A stretch of 64,000 nucleotides of DNA from Dendrobium chrysotoxum (GCA_019925795.1 CM034313.1:87141663-87205662), one strand, 5' to 3'; counted from the stretch's first letter, positions 46,801 to 58,369 are shown. The notes: generated by a model not told the origin, from the sequence alone. Numbers and translations are program-made.

Positions 46801-49611
46801 CCTTTTTCTCCATTGTGTCCTGTTAAAAGTCAAATTCTCGTTTAAATCTAATAAAGAAAGATCATTTCTAATATTTCTAACCAAGTCTTTTTAGGTCTAC
46901 CTCTACCTTTCTTAACATAAGTCAAATCTAAGACCTCTACTTTCCTAACCGGGTCATCGGGAGGCCGCCGCTTTATGTGACCAAACCATCTAAGACGACT
47001 CTCTCTAATCTTATCTTCCACTGGAGCTACTCCAACCTTTTCACGAATATGCTCATTTTGTATCCTATCTCTAAGGGTAAAGCCACTCATCCACCTGAGC
47101 ATCCTCATCTCTGCAACACTTAACTTATAATTATGCTTCTCTTTTAATGCCAACATTCAGCACCATAAAGCATTGCAAGTCTCACCACCATCTTATAGAA
47201 TTTTCCCTTAAGTTTGAGGGGTACTTTTCTATCACACAATAAGCCCGATGCATTCCTCCACTTCAACCATCCAACTTGGATTCTGCTGATAATATCCCCA
47301 TCTGTTTCACCATCACTCTGAACAATAGATAAAAATGCATGATAATACAATCAGCTATGAAAGCATTAAATTAAAATAAATTGCTTAAGAAGATTTTGAA
47401 AGACTAACAACAATGTAAAGTTACAATATGATGTAATCCTCAAATGCATACCAACAAAATATGGCAAATATAGCTGAGACAATTGCTACCTCTAAAACAG
47501 GTGCTATAATCTTAATTGATCGATATAAAAACCAGCACCGAGAACATACTTCCATAGAGAAGAATGACATATTGAATATGTCTCAATATGCATCTCCCCG
47601 ACTTACCCAAAGAAAACACACATACGCGCACAACCTAAAGACTCTCCTATCTAGCAATCTCAAACACATTGGACTTTCTCGCATGAAAATAAACATGTTA
47701 AAACTAGGATAAAGCAAAGATCAATCCTGCAAACACTTTATTATTTGTCATTCAAGCCACTGATGTGGAGAGAAAGAATGCATGCAAAATGGCACATGCA
47801 AAAGTATGAGAATCAGAATATTTGGTTTATATGTGTGTGCATTGTGGGGTTGTCAAAATTAAATCTAGGTTGAGTTGTTAAACCTTTTCCTTCCTGATAA
47901 GCTTGCATCCCTCAACAGGACCAGTACTTTGGAAAACCTCTTGAAGAAGTGCTTCGGTAACTTGACTATGAATATTTCCAACATAACTGCATAACGTCGC
48001 AAGCATAATGCAGTACAAATGTAAGTGACAATAGAACTATGTTTAGCAAAAAAAATGAAATAATATTAGAAACCTTGAAATCATATAAAAGCATGAAAAA
48101 AAAAGGATTTTTCTCAATTTTTGCATCAAGACAGCGAAGTCAATAAATCATAGAAAAGCTAAAGCTTAGGATGCAAGAAGAATCTAAAGATGTTTCTAAA
48201 TTCACAATAAGTCAAAAAAAATGAACATCATAATCCCCAGGAGACAAAAGCATGCAAGCATAACTTAGGAATGGAAAAAAAAATATACTAAAAAGTTCCT
48301 ATAACACTCACACACTGCGGCATGTACTTGAATCAAATCCAGGAGGAAGATTTCCACTTGGAATCGGCTCTATCTGCAAAATGAAAGTGTAAAGAACAAG
48401 AAAATGGTAAAAAAAAAATTCCCTACTTAAAAGGCTATCCTCCTAAAAAAAAAAGAAAGAAACACTCAAAACCTAGGGTAAGAAACAACTGCACTGAAAA
48501 AGAAGGAAGGCTTAGGAAAGGTCTAGCATTATCAATGTAAGTTTCTACAAAAAACATATTTGCACCTAGAAAATTTCATTTCCTCATGACATAAAGTCAA
48601 TGAGTTCAAGCACCTATACTAACCAAACTACCTATGGCATGCATGCCCAATATCACGAGCAAGAATAATTCAAACAAGAACCTATAAGATAGGCATAAGA
48701 GTTCAGAAGAACTTGTCGAAATCTATAATTCTAACTGTTAGAAAAAAACAGCTTGAAAATAATCAACTCCAACATAGCTCAATCAATGTTCACCATCTTT
48801 ACACACATTTTAGGAATATCAAACTGCCCTCAAATCAATCTTTACTTCTGAACTTTAGACCAGCGAATGAAGCTGCAAAGTTCTATGTGATTCCATAATA
48901 TAATTTGTTGAGATGAGAAAAAAAAAAAAAGTTCTCTCTTTAAGAAAATACATGAACCTTTCAAAGAGGATGCAAATTTAACAGAAGATGGAAGGGAAGC
49001 AAGATTCTAGCAGCAGCAATCTTAAGAAACTAAAACAACAAAACTAACGAAAATTGATCCTCACGGCAAGAGTAGTCAAATGAAAGCAGCAAAGTACCCA
49101 CCTTCCAAAGAAGATAACTTGGATCCCAAAACCCTTATCTACCACAAATAAACTTCTATGACTCAGCATAAATAAGACAGATCAAAGAAACATTATTTAT
49201 TAAGTACTGCCAAAGCACACCTAAAACATTAAAATGCCTGAAAATCCTTTTCTAAAGAGAAAAAGAAGCCTAACATGACGAGAAACCCGACAAAATACAA
49301 CCAAATGGAAACAGAAAAATCCACAATTCCACCAAAAAAGTGACACTCACCATAAACCCTAATCATTCAGGAAAACCAACCATCCACAACAAGCAACCAA
49401 AAACTTGAGGAAACGAAAAATCACAGCGAAATGAACGAGAAAAATCGCAGACAGTACACTCAGAAGACAAAGAGTTAAAATAGCGATGTCGATAGAATAA
49501 ACGCGATACCTGGGGATGAGCTAACAGTCCCGGATGAGGGTAGAGGGACTGCTGCTGCTGGAGGAGGGCCTGCTGCATCAAAGCCTGCTGCTTGAGCCGC
49601 TGCTGCTGCAT
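34888..49611 (-). CDS. UBP1: Oligouridylate-binding protein (UBP1/TIA-1-like, three RRMs), copy 2, 12 exons, with two frame-damaged exons
   Basis: Same gene as in copy 1. Coding exons on minus: 49611-49510, 48373-48312, 47986-47884, 45885-45809, 45721-45660, 45567-45481, 45315-45240, 45159-45129, 44916-44797, 35673-35585, 35422-35249, 35165-34888. Here exons 3, 5, 10 and 11, all broken in copy 1, are in frame. Exon 6 (RRM2) lacks one base near 45540, a position that is intact in copy 1, and is intact at the site where copy 1 is broken. The last exon has several indels within the first 70 bases of the contig (34895-34935), which destroy the ending [14 protein letters not shown]. Exon 2 has a substitution turning Arg49 of copy 1 into Ser, and exon 1 has a silent C/T difference in a Pro codon. 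The start is the first ATG (49611). The in-frame codon upstream at 49674 is TTG, not ATG. RRM layout and expected role are as for copy 1. Confidence 0.93.
40269..40990 (+). pseudogene. RTE-type LINE fragment in UBP1 intron 9 (copy 2)
   Basis: Second copy of the 23470-24188 element with the same stops. The open part reads [20 protein letters not shown] to [11 protein letters not shown] (40269-40487). Confidence 0.85.
40988..41270 (+). pseudogene. Copia reverse transcriptase fragment (copy 2, left part)
   Basis: Same as 24186-24467 ([20 protein letters not shown] and following), cut by the insertion at 41280. Confidence 0.8.
41280..42886. mobile_element. 1.6 kb TIR transposon inserted in Copia (copy 2)
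   Basis: Same element as 24477-26093, flanked by GCGACCACA (41271-41279) and GCGACCGCA (42887-42895). It is about ten bases shorter, from homopolymer differences. The T-run near 42710 is longer here and lacks interruptions present in copy 1. Confidence 0.75.
42896..44080 (+). pseudogene. Copia RNase H part and 3' end (copy 2)
   Basis: Same as 26103-27290, with [20 protein letters not shown] at about 43350-43410. Confidence 0.8.
46750..47330 (-). pseudogene. RTE-type LINE fragment in UBP1 intron 3 (copy 2)
   Basis: Same as 29963-30550. The minus frame 47156-46848 gives [20 protein letters not shown] and following. In this copy one base difference gives [10 protein letters not shown] where copy 1 has [10 protein letters not shown]. 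Confidence 0.88.
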
Positions 49612-50763
49612 TCTTCCTGGCCTAGAACTCCTCAGGTAGACTCTACGCAAGCTACTCCGATCGGAACGGACCAACTAAGGGTTAGGGTTTATGGAGCAGT
49701 AAAGATGGAAAGATTCGGAAGGGGAAGAGAAAAAAAGAAAGGGAGAAGGAAATTATACAACAGAAATTAAAGAAGAAAGAAAAAAATCCCTCGAAATCGA
49801 GGGAGGAAAATGGAAAGACCAGAGCAGAGAGGGAGGAAGGGCCAAGCAGCCACTGAAGCTCGTAGGTAAAAGAGATGGAAAGCTCTCGAAGTCGTCTATT
49901 TGTACTGTGACACTATAAGTAATAACTCTATAAGGTGTCGTAATGTAGTGACCGAGATGCTGTTCAGTGTTCAGGAGGGGCTTATCTGCCCGTTGATTCA
50001 CCGTCAACGTAAACGTTTAATTTGATTCGTCAAGAGGGGTTTTATTGCAAAAAAAAAAAAAATTTGCAAATTTATATCATATTTCCTCAAAATAAATTCA
50101 AATAAATTTTTTATTTGTTTTATTAAAATTTATTTACTTTTTATAATAATTAATTTATTTTAATATTTTTTATAACTATTAAGGCACAACACATGACCAT
50201 CATAAATATCATTATTAGTGTGTGAAAAGATATTTTATAGATTGAATGCCAAAATATGAAAAATTAGTTTTCAATTTTGAGAACTGAATATTCTGAATTT
50301 CTGATTTAATTTTTTAAATTTTCTATCTATTAATAATTCTTTATTTTTGTTATAAATATTGATCTATTAATCCATTTTTCTTGTTTTTATTATTAAATCA
50401 TACTTATTTGTTAATATCAATCTTAAGAGATATTCCATTCATCAAAAAGTGATTTTATTTAATATTTTAGAAAATAATACAATTGTTTGAAAAATAAATC
50501 AATTTTTATGAATGTAATTAGGTTAAAACAACTTTATATTGCATAAAAAGTTATTTCATTTAATAATTTTGAAAATACAATTATGCTTACTTGGACATGT
50601 AGATTTACTTTATTTATTTATTTATTTTCATTAGATTGATCCAATTTTAAATTTTATTTAGACTATAAAATACCTCCAATAAAGATAGATTAGAAAATTA
50701 AAGGTTCCTTTTTTAAATCTCTTAGTTGAATTTTAACTACAACCAACACCATCACTTCCATAA

Positions 50764-50890
50764 TTTTTTTTTTTTTGGGACATTTAGGCCAATTAAGGCA
50801 AACTCACACACATAATGCACATACAAAGACTTGAACCCTGGACCTCTTAGTTGGTAGCCTAAGCTCTCAACCAATAGGCCAAGGTGAGCT
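50764..50890 (-). mobile_element. SINE-like element upstream of UBP1 (copy 2)
   Basis: Copy of 34018-34143. The B-box-like word here reads GGTCCAGGGTTCAAGTC, closer to a canonical pol III B box than in copy 1. Confidence 0.55.
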
Positions 50891-51116
50891 GTGTACTTCC
50901 ATAATTCTTAGTTTCACACTTACCCAATGGAGTATTGCCAACTAATTTAATAATTTAATCACATTTTGATTCACAAATTTAATATAGAAAAAATAACCTC
51001 AAAAATGTTTATATGATTAATATATTAATTCTTTTAACTAACAATCATATGTTGTACTTGAGAGTGCAACATAGGGCAACATATTATGTTACAATTCATG
51101 ACAATCAAATATTCAT

Positions 51117-51972
51117 ATATGGGAATGAAGTATTACTCATTTTATATATAGCTATGATCGATGCAAAGTTTATCTTTATAAATTTTAAGAATTATATATT
51201 CTTAATCATGATAGTTACATTTTTCTTTAGCAAACACTTATAAAGTGGTGTGATGAGTTAACAAATGTTGCAAACATGCCTCCAATAGCACCCCTCAACC
51301 TCCATGTTAATGGTTGTGACACTAAAGCCTTCTTCCACTATTACATAAGAAATCCTAACTTATGCAATTACTCCTAGAGAGAACCTAACCCACCTTTGAG
51401 TTGAGCATTACTTTGACCATGTGCCTCATCTAGAGGAGTCTGGTGGATAGAAATATATTTAGATATATGTGGATTACCTATATGGGCATATATGAATATA
51501 CAATAACAAGTTCTTCCAATTAAAAGAGCTTATATGGATAAAGGTGTCGAGGATATTTGACACTTGTCTTCCATCTGATAAATAAAAGGAATGGGGTGTG
51601 ACCCGAGAAGGAAGGGAGAAGAGAAGGGGTGGGGTATTGAGATCTGACATAAAAGATGACATAAGGAGGGAGAGATCAAAAAGGTATATTTCCATCGCTA
51701 GGAAGGCTTTGTGGAAATTCAAGAAAGAATATAGAAGTGAGGGGAAGGAAGTGAAAGAAATAATATACAAACAATCAAATAAGGATCCAAAAGATAAAAG
51801 CTCAGCAAACAAGCCTTCAAAGCACTAGGAAAAAAACTAAAGGAGGATAGGGAGAATCACCGCCACTTGTTAAGAAAGTCAAGGGAACACAGAACCCTAA
51901 GAAAGCTAAGTGAGTGTATATAGTTATTCTATTTTGTGTGGCATGCTTAAAGAATGTAGAAGAATTATAATT
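51117..51972. other. Intergenic DNA right of the duplicated block
   Basis: No gene recognised. A Lys/Arg/Glu-rich 76-codon frame at 51598-51828 sits in purine-rich DNA and has no domain. This sequence should be the true continuation of the left contig. Confidence 0.45.
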
Positions 51973-52076
51973 GATACGTCACTAAAAATTGCTTTGATCA
52001 AGTGCAAATCTTTAGGCATCTTTGAATCAAAAACTTCCAAAGTTAAATTCATGACCATCCAACTCTGATTCTAGCA
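51973..52076 (+). mobile_element. LTR 5'-end fragment
   Basis: TGATACGTCACTAAAAATTG, then TTTGATC, AACTTCCAAAGTTAAATTC, GACCATCC and ATTCTAGCAAACTTA follow the first ~100 bp of the LTR that starts at 59661 (TGATACGTCATCAAAAAATT, and so on), in the same orientation. The rest is missing. Confidence 0.65.
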
Positions 52077-52229
52077 AACTTATAAACAAACAAAAACAAT
52101 TAAAACACACAAAGCCAATTAAAACATCCAAATTTCAAAAATATATAAACATTCACATTTTATCAAAGGAGTCATGTGTAATAATCCAGTACAACTTTGC
52201 CTCATGTTTACTTATATACATAATTGATT

Positions 52230-52976
52230 GGATTAACAAAAGAATACTTCTGAAATAGACACATACCTATAACTTGAACTTTTAACCTTATCAACTGTTT
52301 TCTCTACTCAGCTGGGGCTTTACCCTTTCCTGAAATGACATGTAATACGTAGGGTGAGCAAATCACTTGCTTAGTAGACTATAGTAAACTTACTAAAGAA
52401 TGTATTCATAATTAAAATAAATTACATAAGAAACAAACATGAAGCTTTATAGTTCAACTAAAGTGACAAGGAAATTATATGTTGTTCAATTAATAACATT
52501 ATTAGAACAGTAAACTTAATATATTTTTCAATAGCATGAATTTATCAAAAGGAACAACATAAATATTTTTGAACCTGTGCGTAGCAATAACAAGAACTTC
52601 ATTTAAACTTGAACATAAAATCAGAATGAATTGTATGACATGTAAACAAATTAAGCAAAATACGATTCATATGCACATGTCCTAAAGCCTACTTATACCT
52701 CAACTCGATCATCTCACATATGTTAAGGATAGATAAAGGAATTACATATAGCCAAATTCCCCATATAACTTCACTTACATTTATGTGTCCACTTATTTAT
52801 CTCATATCTATTAAAGACAAGATGAGGAAGTACATGTGTGCAAAGGCTCTTATAACTCTACTTGAATTACACATAACATGAAATAGCTGTCACTTATATC
52901 ACCTCCTTTCTCATCACACATCCTCCCAACATATGAACATGTCATTTCCACCTCATCACATGAACATAAAAACATC
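52230..52976 (+). repeat. Dispersed repeat family, copy A
   Basis: It shares an ordered series of words with 56050-56830: CTTTTCCTGAAATGACATG / CTTTTCCTAAAAACTATGA; GGGTGAGCAA; ATATGCACATGTCC / TTATGCACATGTTCC; ATCTCACATAT / AATCTCACATCTATA; ATTCCCCATATAACTTC / ATTCCCCATAAACTCC. Both are AT-rich with no coding capacity, in the same orientation. Probably decayed non-coding parts of one retroelement type. Confidence 0.6.
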
Positions 52977-53329
52977 AACATTATTTTTTCCTGGAACATT
53001 TGCGGCGGTAGAGAAATATAAAGTTTAGCGTCCTAGTTTGTACAAAGATCTAGCATACAAATATAGAATAGATTGAGGTATACAACATTCATATGAGACA
53101 CCGGATTTTTTACGTAGAAACTCTTAAAAGGAGGAAAAATCACAAGTCTTTACCCAGTTTAAATAAATCCACTAGTGTTTGCAGTTGACTACAAATGGGG
53201 CCCTTCCTTGGGAGGAAGGCCTTGGCTCGATGTAGCAAATATACATTATATAGAGTGCCTTACATAGTGGGAGTTGGACTCAATGTTGGCATGTTCGTTT
53301 GGTCAGCAAGACCATAATCAGTGAGCAAT

Positions 53330-54270
53330 GTAGATCGGAAGGACTGTAGTCGGGTGAAAGTGGTCGGAAGAATTATAGTCAGGCGACGGAGGTCGAAAAG
53401 ATCGTAGTCGGGCGACGATGCTTGGAAGGACTATAATTGGTGGGTGACGAGGTTGTTTGAAAGACTTTAGTTGGGTGATGGTGGTTGAAAGGACCACAGT
53501 CAGCCAACGATGAAGGTCGGAAAGACCGTAGTTGGGTGACGGTGGTCAGAAGGATCCTAGTCAAATGATGGAGGCTGGAAAGATCATAGTCGGGCGACCG
53601 GGATCGAAAGGACCTTGGTTAGAGGGAAACAGATGTCAGAAAAATCATAGTCGGGTGACGATGGTTGGAAGAATCATAGTCGATGGGAAACAGAGGTTGG
53701 AAAGACCATAGTCTGGTGACGTGGTTGGAAGGACCGTAGTCAGATGACGATGGTTTGGGACACCGTATTCAGGCAACAGAGGTTAGAAAAATAGTATTTA
53801 GGTGACGGTGGTCGGAAGGACCGTAGTCGATGGGTGACGGAGGTCAAAAAATATAGTTGGGTGACGATGGTCAGGAAGATCGTAGTCGACTGGCAACAGA
53901 GGTAAAAAAGATAGTTGTCGGGTGAAGGTGGTTGGAAGGACTGTAGTCGAGCGATGGCGGTCAAGGAGGACCTTAATCTACAGGCGACGGATGTCGGAAA
54001 GATTATAGTCTAAAGATGGTGGTTAGAGAGACCGTAATTGAGAGATGGTGGTCTAGGATACTATAATCAGGCGATGATGGTCAGAAAGACCATTGTCGGT
54101 AGGTGACATTAGTGTCCAGGTAGAAGTCTGGCGACGGTCGATGGTCGGGTGAAAGTCTGATAACGGTCTATGGCTTGGGAAAATTCTGATGGCAATTGAT
54201 GGCCCAACGTAAGTTCGGTGAAAGTTGGTGGCCGGGTAGAAGTGCGACGTAAGTTCGGTGACAGTCGGTG
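53330..54270 (-). repeat. Degenerate ~30-bp minisatellite inside the minus LTR
   Basis: Repeated words GGTCGGAAGGACCGTAGTCG followed by GGTGACGGT, with many variants and irregular spacing, over about 900 bp. The reverse complement resembles the GGTCCTTCCGACCTCCGTCG words of the plus LTR, so both LTRs carry arrays from the same stock. Confidence 0.8.
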
Positions 54271-54320
54271 GCCGGGCAGAGGTCGAGGAGGAGCTTGGTG
54301 GCAATAGAGATCTCATATTT

Positions 54321-54380
54321 CTCTCTCTCTCTCTCTCTGCCCCCCCCCCCCCCCCCCCTCTCTCTCTCCCCTCCCTCTCT
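54321..54380. repeat. (CT)n plus poly-C tract of about 22
   Basis: A CT dinucleotide run, then a nearly uninterrupted run of C, then more CT. It lies just downstream of the LTR TATA box when read on minus (so poly-G/GA in the transcript). Length is likely unreliable in the assembly. Confidence 0.9.
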
Positions 54381-54398
54381 TGTGAAGAATGAGGGGTC

Positions 54399-54406
54399 TA
54401 TTTATA
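54399..54406 (-). promoter_or_regulatory. TATA box of the minus LTR
   Basis: TATAAATA followed by GACCCC, equivalent to TATAAATAGAGCCCC of the plus LTR. Confidence 0.55.
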
Positions 54407-54869
54407 GTTTTATGATAGTTGCATGGCCAGTAAATAGGAAGAAGATCAATGACACATTGTGAGTGTTTTAAATGGACGGTCGATAACCACTCCTTTGATC
54501 ATAAATCATTTATCGAGTACTTAAGTATCTTAATGATGTTAGAATCTGACGATTTTTGCCTCATTGGATTTGTCTGGTCGAGTCGCTCAATTTGACTATA
54601 AGCATTTCACATTTGGATGTCACTCGGTTATCCAGTTTATGTTTTGAACCCTCTAAATGTGCTTCAGACCCTCAATTTTTATCCATTTGGGCTCAGATTG
54701 GAACAAATTTGGTGTCCTCAGGTTTGTCTTTTCGAGATGTTCAATTTGACTATAAGTTTGTTGAATCGGAGTTCAGATGGCTCTGGATTTAATTTCGAAA
54801 GTTTTCAATTTGAATTTACCTCGAGATTCATGCCCGATCAGCATAATGTTTTGATGATATATCAAACAT

Positions 54870-56049
54870 ATTTGAATTATATCAACGATATTTAATATAA
54901 TGCATGAATACTTAAAAGTAGCACATATATGACAGTTTTTGTAGTATGCATAGGATAGAACATGTATACATATTCAATAGTAATAATTCAAAAAATCATT
55001 CATGTGGGATATTTATATCATCGTTTTAAAGCATTTATTGTATTATAATAATTTTAAAATTATCAACATTTTCATAGAAATACTTAAAAGAAGTTACAAA
55101 CCAAACTACCTAGTGAAATCTTATATTTTTCTATCAACGTGTCTAAAATATCATATTCTACAACATATAAAAAATTATACAGTATAAAATTTTAAACTTT
55201 ATCAAATCAAATAAAACCCTAAAAATCAACCCAAAAGTCAATATTGAAAACTAAAGTGGGGAATCGACAACCTACCTTGAACTCGACAATTTCTTTAGCT
55301 AACTTGATGAGCGAAATCAGCACTAAGGCCCCTAAAACCAATTTTCTCTCTCTAATAACCCTTCTTCTCCCTCTAACCGGTTGAAATCGATTTCCAAATG
55401 GGAATATTTGAGAAAATGAAGTGGATTTAGATATTTAAAAACATAGCGTCATAGCACTACCATTCCCAACCTAGTGATGCTCCCCATAGAAATTTTCAGA
55501 ACCCAAGGAAAAGAGTTTGGCATTGCAACGCCACTTCCCAACATCGTAACAACCAATATACAATGCTATTGGGCTGACAATCTGAGAGGGTAGCCCCACA
55601 ACGACTACAAAGGAAAAATCCTTAACATTTTAATTCCAAATTTAAGTTATACGCTTCCTTTTTCAACCCAAATAAACCTAAACATGACTTTAAATATATT
55701 TCAAAATATCAATGATTCTAAATAACTTACAAATCTTATCAAATCCAATTCAGGTTATTAGGTGATCCAGTTACAATTACAACAATTATTATACTACAAC
55801 ATTTGTCGTCCACCGACTATAGTCTTATTCCCCAAGATCTTGGGAATAATTGATCCTAACTTAACCTAGCTCAACCTTAATATTTAGTCTACTAGAACCG
55901 ACAAATCATATAATATACAATAATAAAATAAAAGATACACAAAAATCATATGTTTCATTTTTTCAAAACATTTATTTATAATAATCTAGAAGAAGTTTAG
56001 GACATCAAAATACAATAAACAAACTAAACTACAAAAGAATTCCTTTCTA
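54870..56049. other. AT-rich intergenic DNA with a palindromic word cluster
   Basis: No gene recognised. 55440-55620 contains TAGCGTCATAGCAC, GGCATTGCAACGCC and AACATCGTAAC, the third site of the CACC/GTGG-like word clusters (also 395-545 and 10570-10790). Confidence 0.45.
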
Positions 56050-56830
56050 TTGATCCGCTCTGACAAAACTCAACCCAATCAACTATTTTAATCTACCTGG
56101 TTGGACATTTACCTTTTCCTAAAAACTATGAACATCAATTAGGGTGAGCAACTTAGTTACTCAATAGGCCTTTTATTATTTATTTCAATTATTCAATATC
56201 TTAAATAAGCAATATAAGGAAAGAACTGAAATAATAAGTTTTCCATTTGTCAGTTAAACTTACTGGTTTATGAATTTTCAATATTTTCACAATGTTCTTG
56301 ATACTAACACAGATTAAATTAATCCTATGAAGAATTTGACTTATAGTAGTAACAAGAGAACCTGAACATAACATTTACTTAGCAATACTCATAGAACTTG
56401 CAAATGTTAATGATATCTTATGTCAATAACATAGCTTGTTTAACTTGTACTTGACTTGAACATAGCAAATAACACTTATGCTTAACTTATAAACATAACA
56501 TTTCATTTAATATACTTATGCAAACAGGAATTTATGCACATGTTCCAATGTTTGCTTATAACACCACTTCAACTTATATATCCACTTGATTAAATCTCAC
56601 ATCTATATAAGATAAACAGAGACATACTCGATTCCCCATAAACTCCACATCTATTTATGACTCTTCTTGATCATCGCATTCCTTTATAGGACAGAAGAAG
56701 GAATACATAAACGTGAACATGCAAGGGCCCTTGAAACATTACTTGTACTTAAACTTGATCATCTCCCACATGTAACATCCGTCATGTCACAACCATCCAA
56801 TATGACCCAAGGACAAAACAAGTCATATCA
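56050..56830 (+). repeat. Dispersed repeat family, copy B
   Basis: See copy A at 52230-52976. The two are clearly diverged but keep the same order of words and orientation. Confidence 0.6.
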
Positions 56831-57444
56831 TATTGAATGGTGATAGACCAAGCCCAAGATCTAATTTTGGACAACTTTTTCATATTTCTTTAATTTAAAA
56901 CAGACGACAAACCAGCTAGTTAACTTGCAAATAATAGAAAATAAACTAATTCACATGTTTTCTTCTTTCATTTCATTCATCTTCAAAAAGCATACATACA
57001 ATAAAATCTGTATACTATATTACATGACTACGTACTCAAAATAAACAGAGCAGAGAATAGTCATGACTATACAAAATCAAAAAATCAGAAAATATACTTA
57101 ACCAGACTCGGAAGATCAGATCCTTGACCTCCAACTACTCAACTAGCTTCTTACCCTTTCCCCAACCTAAAATAGAATGTATAATAGATGTGAGTCAATA
57201 TAACTCTACAAGTCACACCCACCAATCTAAAATTTCAATAATTAACCCATTTTATATGTAATTGGATTTAAAAGCAGTTATTTACAATGATTATACGGAT
57301 TAAAAAAGTGCTTGCAGATAATTGAAATTTAACATACTTTGCATTAAATGTAAATAAATAAGTATTTCATATATCATATAGAGAGTAACAAATTTTTTTA
57401 AGCTCTTATACCTCCCATCAGAAATAGATATCAGAATTCAAGCC
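56831..57444. other. AT-rich intergenic DNA flanking the solo LTR
   Basis: No gene recognised. Words such as CCCTTAT and TTCAAGCCCTTA recur on both sides of the solo LTR, so the LTR landed inside an older repeat. Confidence 0.45.
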
Positions 57445-58369
57445 CTTATTGTAATAACCCTTATTTTATCACAAATAAATAATTTTTTTAGGGGTCATTA
57501 TAAGTCAAATTTAAAAATCGTCTTCGCCATAAGATAAATATTATAGTGTTTTAATTATAATAATTTTTCCATAATTTTTTAGCACTGGTGCAAATCCTTA
57601 AGAAATTACCACATGTCAATACAAGCAAGATTTTGGGACCGACAAGTATCCGTTTTGCAAACCAATTTTACCAGTATTTTTCTAAATAAAATGTGCTATT
57701 TTATAGATATTTTTCTATAATTCTTAATACCCCAAAATAATTTCTATAATTTTTATACTAAAAATTAATTATATTATATAATTATTTATTAATTTTATAT
57801 TATTATTTTATTAGAAAATATCCCAAGTCACTAAGAGTTAAAAGCTTTTTAAATCCTTTTTTCTTCCCATTTAATTCGGCTAATAGAGAAGAGAAATAGG
57901 AATTTGAGATAAAATGAGAAAAGAGAGAAAATAGAAGCTCGGATTTGGAGGGTGCGAAGTGATTTTTGTCAGTCCATCCTATTGGGAGATTTGTTCGTCT
58001 CATTATAAGGAACAATTACCCTAAAATTCAATAATTTTATATTTTTGATATTTTTTTTATTAAATTTGTATTTTCGTTACTAAAAAATGAGGATAATTTT
58101 ATATTGATAAAACTTTCACTGCATAACTTTTGATAAGCGATAGATCTTGTCAATATAAATATTTTGTTAGGAATATATTGTATCTTCTTTGGGTTAAACT
58201 GGAAGATACAATTTTTTGAAGTAAATACATAGTACATAAATTTGATAGTTTTTCTTATATATTTTTGAATTACTATATTTCATACATTTCATACATGATA
58301 CTGATAAAAATATAGCATTTGTATGTAAGGAAGGCTAGATTGAAGGATGTTTGTTAACATGAAAGATGA

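Larger units (their letters stand above)
34871..51116. repeat. 16.3 kb duplicated block, copy 2 (start of the right contig)
   Basis: Nearly identical to 18060-34370. It begins at the first base after the gap, 17 bases past the UBP1 stop codon, whereas copy 1 is preceded there by unique DNA. It continues past 51116 into unique DNA, whereas copy 1 stops there. Differences from copy 1 are mostly single-base indels, with a few substitutions. Confidence 0.97.
52982..54864 (-). mobile_element. LTR of the minisatellite-bearing family, minus strand, probably a solo LTR
   Basis: Read on minus it begins TGATATATCATCAAAACATT (at 54864), matching the start of the plus LTR at 59661. It has a TATA box (54406-54399), then a pyrimidine microsatellite, a long divergent minisatellite, and ends with GACGCTAAACTTTATATTTC, TCTACCGCCGC and TTCCAGG, matching the plus LTR end at about 61785-61822. 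The 5-bp word AACAT occurs on both sides (52977-52981 and 54865-54869). It could be the target duplication, although this terminus lacks a clean CA end. No primer-binding site or second LTR was seen. Confidence 0.75.

Noticed and set aside
18060..51116. A biological tandem duplication giving two UBP1-type paralogues
   Set aside because: Both inner edges coincide with the 500-N gap, the copies share all nested insertions and differ mainly by homopolymer indels. An assembly overlap explains this better.
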